Source: Gorsachius magnificus (lineage: Eukaryota > Chordata > Aves > Pelecaniformes > Ardeidae). From it: a stretch of 64,000 nt of DNA. Numbering within the stretch: position 1 is the first letter of the stretch; the number at the start of each line of letters is the position of its first letter. The notes below the pieces were generated by a model. It did not search any database. It was not told the DNA's origin and saw only the letters and a list, made by a program, of their open reading frames with translations. The stretch spans positions 157,797,895 to 157,861,894 of the forward strand of contig CM067082.1 in the NCBI GenBank assembly GCA_034008185.1, read 5' to 3'. Below, piece after piece: positions 59,295 to 64,000 of this stretch. Position numbers and translations under genes: made by a program.

Positions 59295-61901
59295 GATGGT
59301 GGAAACCAGCCCCCAGCACCTCCTAGGACAGAGCCTTCACACCATGAAAGGTCATGATTTCAGCAGCAACCTAGGGAGTCTTCTTCCCATTTGTGAAAGT
59401 GGTTGTGCTAAGTCCTGCCAAAAAAAAATACTAAATCAGATCAAAAGGCGCCTTACTCTTGATCGCTTTGGGCCAGTTTCTCAAAGGCACATGGGCAACT
59501 GAGCCCATTTCAGCACAAGGGCATTAGCGTGGGCTGAAATCAGTGGGACTTGCCACAGCCATATCAACATGGCCCAGCACCCCATCCCTCATACAAGGAC
59601 AAATTTTGCAAAGGGCTGCAGCCCCCCTGGCTGCTGGTTATACCCCCAGAAACATGGCCAGAGGCCAGAAGCCAGTGCTGAAACTCTCTTAAAAAAACCA
59701 GGCTTTAGGCACACTTGAAATCCTCAGCCCCAGCTTCGCCAGCTCATCCCTTTTGAAGGTACCAAAGAGCCATAAGACCCACCCACACCCTCTGTCAGGT
59801 CATCTCAAATGTAGGTGCCATGTGTAGACACCCAATTCAGTTGCCCACACCTGAGTGTTCTATGCCATATTAAATACCCCATGGAATCCCTCCACACCTC
59901 CACCCGTCATTGCAGAGGGTCACCTGCCATTGCCACAGGTCTCCCAGAGGTCCCAAGCCCCATCTGTAAGCCATGTCCAGAGCATCTCAGATGGTCCTTG
60001 GAAACATCCAAGCATTTCCTAAGCATTTAAGAAACAAAATTCTGCCCTACAGTCTCTTCTCAGTTCTGTAAGATAATATTGCAGAAGAAAACTTTGCAGA
60101 AACCTGCTTTAGAGGCTTGGAGACCTGTCAAGTTGTGACGGCATCCCAGAAGAGGGTTTTTTTTTCATTTCTTTACCAGAAGCAACAACGGTCCTAATTC
60201 TCCAGGGAGTTCAGCTCATGGGACAGGCAGCGGAAGCTCTCAACTTGGAAAATATCTGGCCAGGGACATCAGAAAAGAATTTTTCAGCAGCTGTCAAAAA
60301 AAATGGGCATTTCTTTTCATGTTTCTGCAGCAGCCAGACACTTGAAAATTGGACCTTGTCCGTGGGTGTGGACCACTGCAGAAACATGGCCCAAAGGGCT
60401 GAGAACTTGGGATGGAGCCTCCCCTCCATCATCCCAGCAAGTAGGACCCTGGGATCTGCTGGCTCAGGAATCCCACGCCAGCGCAATTGCTTCGGCACAC
60501 CAGGGGCGCTCCTGCTTCGTGTCACGCAGCCGCCAAAGGCTCCTTCAAAATCTGGCCCACCCTGCTGCCTTTTCTTCTGACCCAGGCATGTTGTGCCCAG
60601 TTTCTCATAAGACAAACGGGGCGGGGGGGGGGAGGGGGTGTCAAGACAACTGTCTGCTAAAGGCACTCTCCAATGCCGGAGCGCAAAGAGCACAGGAGGG
60701 AATCCCATTAAAAGATGCAGGAGGTGGCATTTGTAACAAGAGGAGAAAGAAACATCGTAATTTGAAAAAGGCCACTATATTGGCTGAGGATAAACCAGAA
60801 CAAGTGGCCAGGAGAGTCCTGCAGGGAAATATTTGACATCATTGTCAATTCTGTAGCGTATCGGCCCTTTCTACACTTGTCAGTAAAAGGCAGTGAAGCG
60901 ATTACGCTCCAAATCGACCAAAGGAAAACCGACTGTTGTACAGATGCAAGTTATGAAAGAGGAAGGCTTAGACAGCAGCAGCAACAGCAGATGGCATTGG
61001 CAAAGAAGGAACCAGATTTGGCCGACACAAGGTAGAATAAGGATGGAGACCATGGAGACAGCAGGAGTAGGATGAGGTATGGGCTGGTTGGGCTGTGTTT
61101 CACTTTTTTAACCAGTAAATACGCAGTATCCCACCACGTGTCTGCAAAAAGCCCAGCAGCAACTCAAAGCATAAAAGGGTCCACACCAAATAAATGGGCA
61201 TTGATCTACTCATCATCTCCCCGCTGGGCAAGGAAGGTGGATGACCCAGCACCAGCTTACCCCACCTGCCCAGCTCTCCCAAAATTGTGCTCACACCCCA
61301 GGAGTCTTCACATTGTGACCTCCAGGCTGCTACCACCTCCTACATGCAGGCCAGCGTGACCCCCAGGCACTCAACTGTTTTCCACTTGATGGTGGACCTA
61401 GAAAGGATGTAGACTTGAGGTGTGAAAGAGTTCAAGACAGGGGAAAGGAAGAGGAAGTGGGGAACTTCATTGGGAAGTTTTATTCAGTGCTTCACTGATG
61501 TTCCCTGTGTCCAACCTCTGTCTCTGGTTCCTCAGCACCAGGCAGCTGATATTTGAGGCTGTGGTTGGCCAACCAGTACTGCTATCAAGGCCCAGTACCA
61601 TCCATGGACAACCATGGTCTCAGGAAACTGAAAAAGCAAAATGGAGTCCAAGTGTGAGGACACCAACCCCACCTTGGGCCACTGGTGAGATGGTTCCCCC
61701 TGGCCTCAGCTCCCCTTCCTGCACAGCCTATGTGGTCTATCAGCCCTCCCCAGACCAGCTGCCAACTGCGACAGGGTCCTCAGTGTGGGTGATTCTCAAG
61801 GAGTCCCTTCCATACTCATATTTATGGTGTCACTGGCAATGAGCACTTGGGTTAGGTCATTGGTTAGCACAGGACATGGTTTTTGGATTAGTTAATGCAA
61901 A
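59295..61901. other. Unique interval
   Basis: No gene or repeat recognised. A G-rich tract lies at 60618-60640. Frames of 165 (minus) and 177 (plus) codons overlap at 60211-60836 without recognisable domains. Confidence 0.5.
60618..60640. repeat. G-rich tract
   Basis: GGGGC followed by a run of about eleven G, then AGGGGGTG. It is long enough for four G-runs on the plus strand. Confidence 0.85.
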
Positions 61902-62550
61902 CCATAGAATCATTGAGGTTGGAGAAGCCCTTTAAGCTCCCCCAGCCCAGCCATTCCCCTACCCCTGCCATCCCACCCCCAAACCCCGTCCCTCAGCACC
62001 GCCTCTGCCCGGCTGTTAAATCCCCCCAGGGCTGGGGACTCGACCCCTCCCCTGGGCAGCCCCTTCCAGCCTGACAGCCCTTTGGGGAAGGAATTGTTCC
62101 CCAGGGCCAACCTCACCCTGCCCTGGCACAACTTGAGGCCGGTGCCCCTCGTCCCATCCCCCCCCCCCCCCCCCTCCGCACCCGGCCCCAGCCGCTCCCC
62201 AGCAGCCTGGGGCTCCAGACCCCTCCCCAGCTCCGCTGCCCTTCTCTGGACACGCTCCAGCCCCCCCAGGTCCTTCGGGGAGGGAGGGGCCCAACCCTGA
62301 CCCCAGCATTCGAGGGGTGGCCCCCCCAGTGCCCAGCACAGGGGGACGGTCCCTGCCCTGCTCCTGCTGGCCACACCACTCCTGATACAAGCCAGGATGC
62401 TTCTGGCCCTCTTGGCCACCTGGGCACCCTGCTGGCTCATATTCAGCTGCCTGGTGACCAACACCCCCAGGTCCCTCTCTGTCAGGCACCTTTCCAGCCC
62501 CTCGTTCCCACGCCTGGAATGCTGCGTGGGGTTGTTGTGAGCCCAGTGCT
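61902..62550 (-). mobile_element. GC-rich CR1 copy with poly-C deletion junction
   Basis: Antisense tail CCATAGAATCATTGAGGTTG, then the GC-rich body. After CTCGTCCCATC a run of 17 C (62158-62174) replaces the segment that in related copies encodes the LEKRRLRG part. The upstream ORF2 region then continues to about GGGGTTGTTGTGAGCCC. Confidence 0.92.
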
Positions 62551-62566
62551 TCCAGCTCTGCTGCAA
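61910..62566 (-). pseudogene. CR1 ORF2 C-terminal remnant with internal loss
   Basis: A 218-codon minus-strand frame. Its N-terminal part is CR1-like: [20 protein letters not shown], then KRARSILACIRSGVASRSRA, ALGGPPLE and LERVQRRAAELGRGLEPQ. A poly-Gly stretch follows where the poly-C/G tract lies, replacing the [13 protein letters not shown] block. The frame then resumes with GTGLKLCQGRVRLALGNNSF and ends in the former 3' region. The residues upstream of about position 25 come from flanking or diverged sequence. It is non-functional. Confidence 0.8.
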
Positions 62567-63189
62567 TTAGCCAAGCACAGGGAAGAGCAGCACGATTGTC
62601 CAAGGATTTGTCTCATGTAGTGATTCCTCTCATTCCCTCCCAAGTCTCCTGGCCAGCAGACTTCCTGCAAGGACTTCACCCTCCTCCATCAGGGCCATGA
62701 TCCAGCTCCCAGCAGCATGGACGCACCCCATGAGGTGTAATCCTCAGGGATGAGGTCTTTGAGCCATGCTCACCAGGGAGGGAAAGTTCCTTAAGCATCC
62801 CCAGCATCCATAGCTGAAAGACCCAACCCTACTACCATGAGCTACAGCCAAGGCTGGCTGTGCAAGGCTGATATGCAAAGGACACAAGGCCAGGACCCAC
62901 GGCTAAGCAAAAGCAGGTCCCAGAGCATCTCAAGGCATTGCATTCCCCAAGAAATTCCCTTGTATTGGGAAAGCACAATTTGCTTTGCTCTTTCACACAC
63001 GTCATGGGGCCGTTATCCCTTCAGAAAGTTCATGCGCTGGACCCAAGACCACGGCTGTTGGTTTTTCCCATATCTCCAGGACGAACAGATGCAGCTCCAA
63101 TCTCAGAGCAGAAAGCAGATTGTTAGAAAGGATTTGTCTGCCTTTTCCATGAAAGGTGCTTGTTGTACTTGCCTCTTGTGGCCAAGAAA
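62551..63189. other. Unique interval
   Basis: No gene or repeat recognised. Confidence 0.55.
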
Positions 63190-63407
63190 ATCATAGAATT
63201 GTAGAAAGGTTTTGGTGGGAAGGGACCTTTCAAGGTCACCCAGAACAATCCCCTGCCATGAGCAGGGACATCTGCAAATGGATCCGGTTACTCAGAGCCC
63301 CGACCAACCCAACCTGGGATGGTTCCAAGGATGGGGCATCCACCACCTCTCTGGACAACCTGGGCTGGTGCCTCATCACCCTCATGGTAAAAAATGTCTT
63401 CCTTATA
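63190..63407 (-). mobile_element. CR1 3' fragment
   Basis: Antisense tail ATCATAGAATTGTAGAAAGG, then GGTGGGAAGGGACCTTTCAA, CCATGAGCAGGGACATCTGC and a coding end that breaks off near AAAAATGTCTTCCTTAT. Same type as the copy at 58741. Confidence 0.93.
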
Positions 63408-63800
63408 ACCTTTCCCCAACTGTCTTTTGTGTCTTTTTCTACAAGTGACCTGAATCCCATCCCAGACTGCAGCAAGAGAAAAGATTTCAGCCCAAAGGCA
63501 GCTTGAATACACCCTCTCCAGTGTCCTCAGTGCGCTCACTCTATATATTTATCTATAGGTAGATGGGTTGGAAATAGACAGGCAGCTCCACACGCTGACC
63601 TTGATTTACAAAAACAAAAGAAAAGAAAAGAGATTCAGCCCAAGTAAGAATCGTACCCTTTATTCTTCACCATAATAACACCAATAACAAATGCTAAGGG
63701 TACCGCTCCACAAAATCCAAAAGGAGGAGGACTTCTCATTCTTGCACCAGAACAATTTCCCAGCTCATGGTCCTCACTGCAGCAGATGCCTCTTCCACAT
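63408..63800. other. Short unique interval
   Basis: No gene recognised. An AAAACAAAAGAAAAGAAAAG patch lies near 63610-63630. Confidence 0.55.
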
Positions 63801-64000
63801 CATGATGAGGGGACTGGAGCATCTCCCCTACGAGGAAAGGCTGAGGGAGCTGGGCTTGTTCAGCCTGGAGAAGAGACGACTGAGAGGGGACCTCATCAAC
63901 AATGTACCATCTTAAGGGTGGATGTCACGAGGACGGAGCCAGACTCTTCCCAGTGGTGCCCAGCGCCAGGACAAGGGGCCATGGGCACAACCTGAAGCAC
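63801..64000 (+). mobile_element. CR1 fragment running off the window
   Basis: Sense copy starting TCATGATGAGGGGACTGGAG. The first frame reads [20 protein letters not shown] and [14 protein letters not shown], then shifts frame after CATCAACAATGTACC. It resembles the copies at 6239 and 50867 and continues beyond base 64000. Confidence 0.93.

Noticed and set aside
61910..62603. Host gene suggested by 218- and 195-codon minus-strand frames
   Set aside because: The peptide matches the CR1 ORF2 C-terminus plus its frame-shifted shadow.
1..64000. A multi-gene operon, defence or biosynthetic system
   Set aside because: No consecutive same-strand genes, ribosome-binding sites or recognisable domains apart from CR1; the DNA is vertebrate non-coding sequence.

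Overview
The window looks like non-coding avian chromosomal DNA. The main evidence is about 31 fragments of the CR1 LINE family, recognised by the ATTCTRTG-type octamer tail at the 3' end and by C-terminal reverse-transcriptase peptide remnants such as [13 protein letters not shown]. Two families of long terminal repeat with bird-type sequences are also present. I cannot resolve the order or species. I found no protein-coding exon, tRNA, rRNA or CRISPR array that I can defend, and no bacterial or phage gene organisation. Open frames are short, overlap on both strands, or fall inside repeats.

Layout. 1-27 kb is mostly unique sequence with nine sizeable CR1 copies (211, 3065, 4800, 6239, 7753, 13334, 18927, 22920, 24010), a short CR1 tail at 22193, an 11-bp tandem array (5744), a 20-bp minisatellite (24780) and a 71-bp tandem duplication (27094). 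27.4-30.2 kb holds two solo LTRs of one family (LTR-A, minus strand) on either side of a CR1 copy. 31-38 kb is dense in CR1 fragments, including two fused back to back at 31577/31578. A 341-bp, nearly all-purine satellite lies at 39995-40335. 42.5-43.1 kb is a CR1 copy with an expanded tail. 44.2-46.3 kb is a three-layer nest: a degenerate minisatellite carries an LTR-A, which carries a 1.1-kb LTR-B in the opposite orientation, each LTR with its own 5-bp target duplication. 46.6-64 kb returns to unique DNA with CR1 copies, a TGGA microsatellite (56675) and a CR1 running off the right edge.

By my boundaries CR1 covers roughly 10-11 kb (about 17%), with the two strands almost equally represented. 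All copies are 5'-truncated; the longest coding remnants cover only the last ~215 residues of ORF2 and none reaches the catalytic reverse-transcriptase core, so none can be autonomous. At least six 3'-end types can be told apart. One GC-rich group is almost identical between copies and is probably the youngest.

Several AT-rich, TAAT-containing, repeat-free islands between 34 and 50.4 kb look like candidate conserved non-coding elements, but only an alignment could show that. I did not find a convincing new biological system. The most informative structures are the nested LTR, the purine tract and the CR1 junctions.
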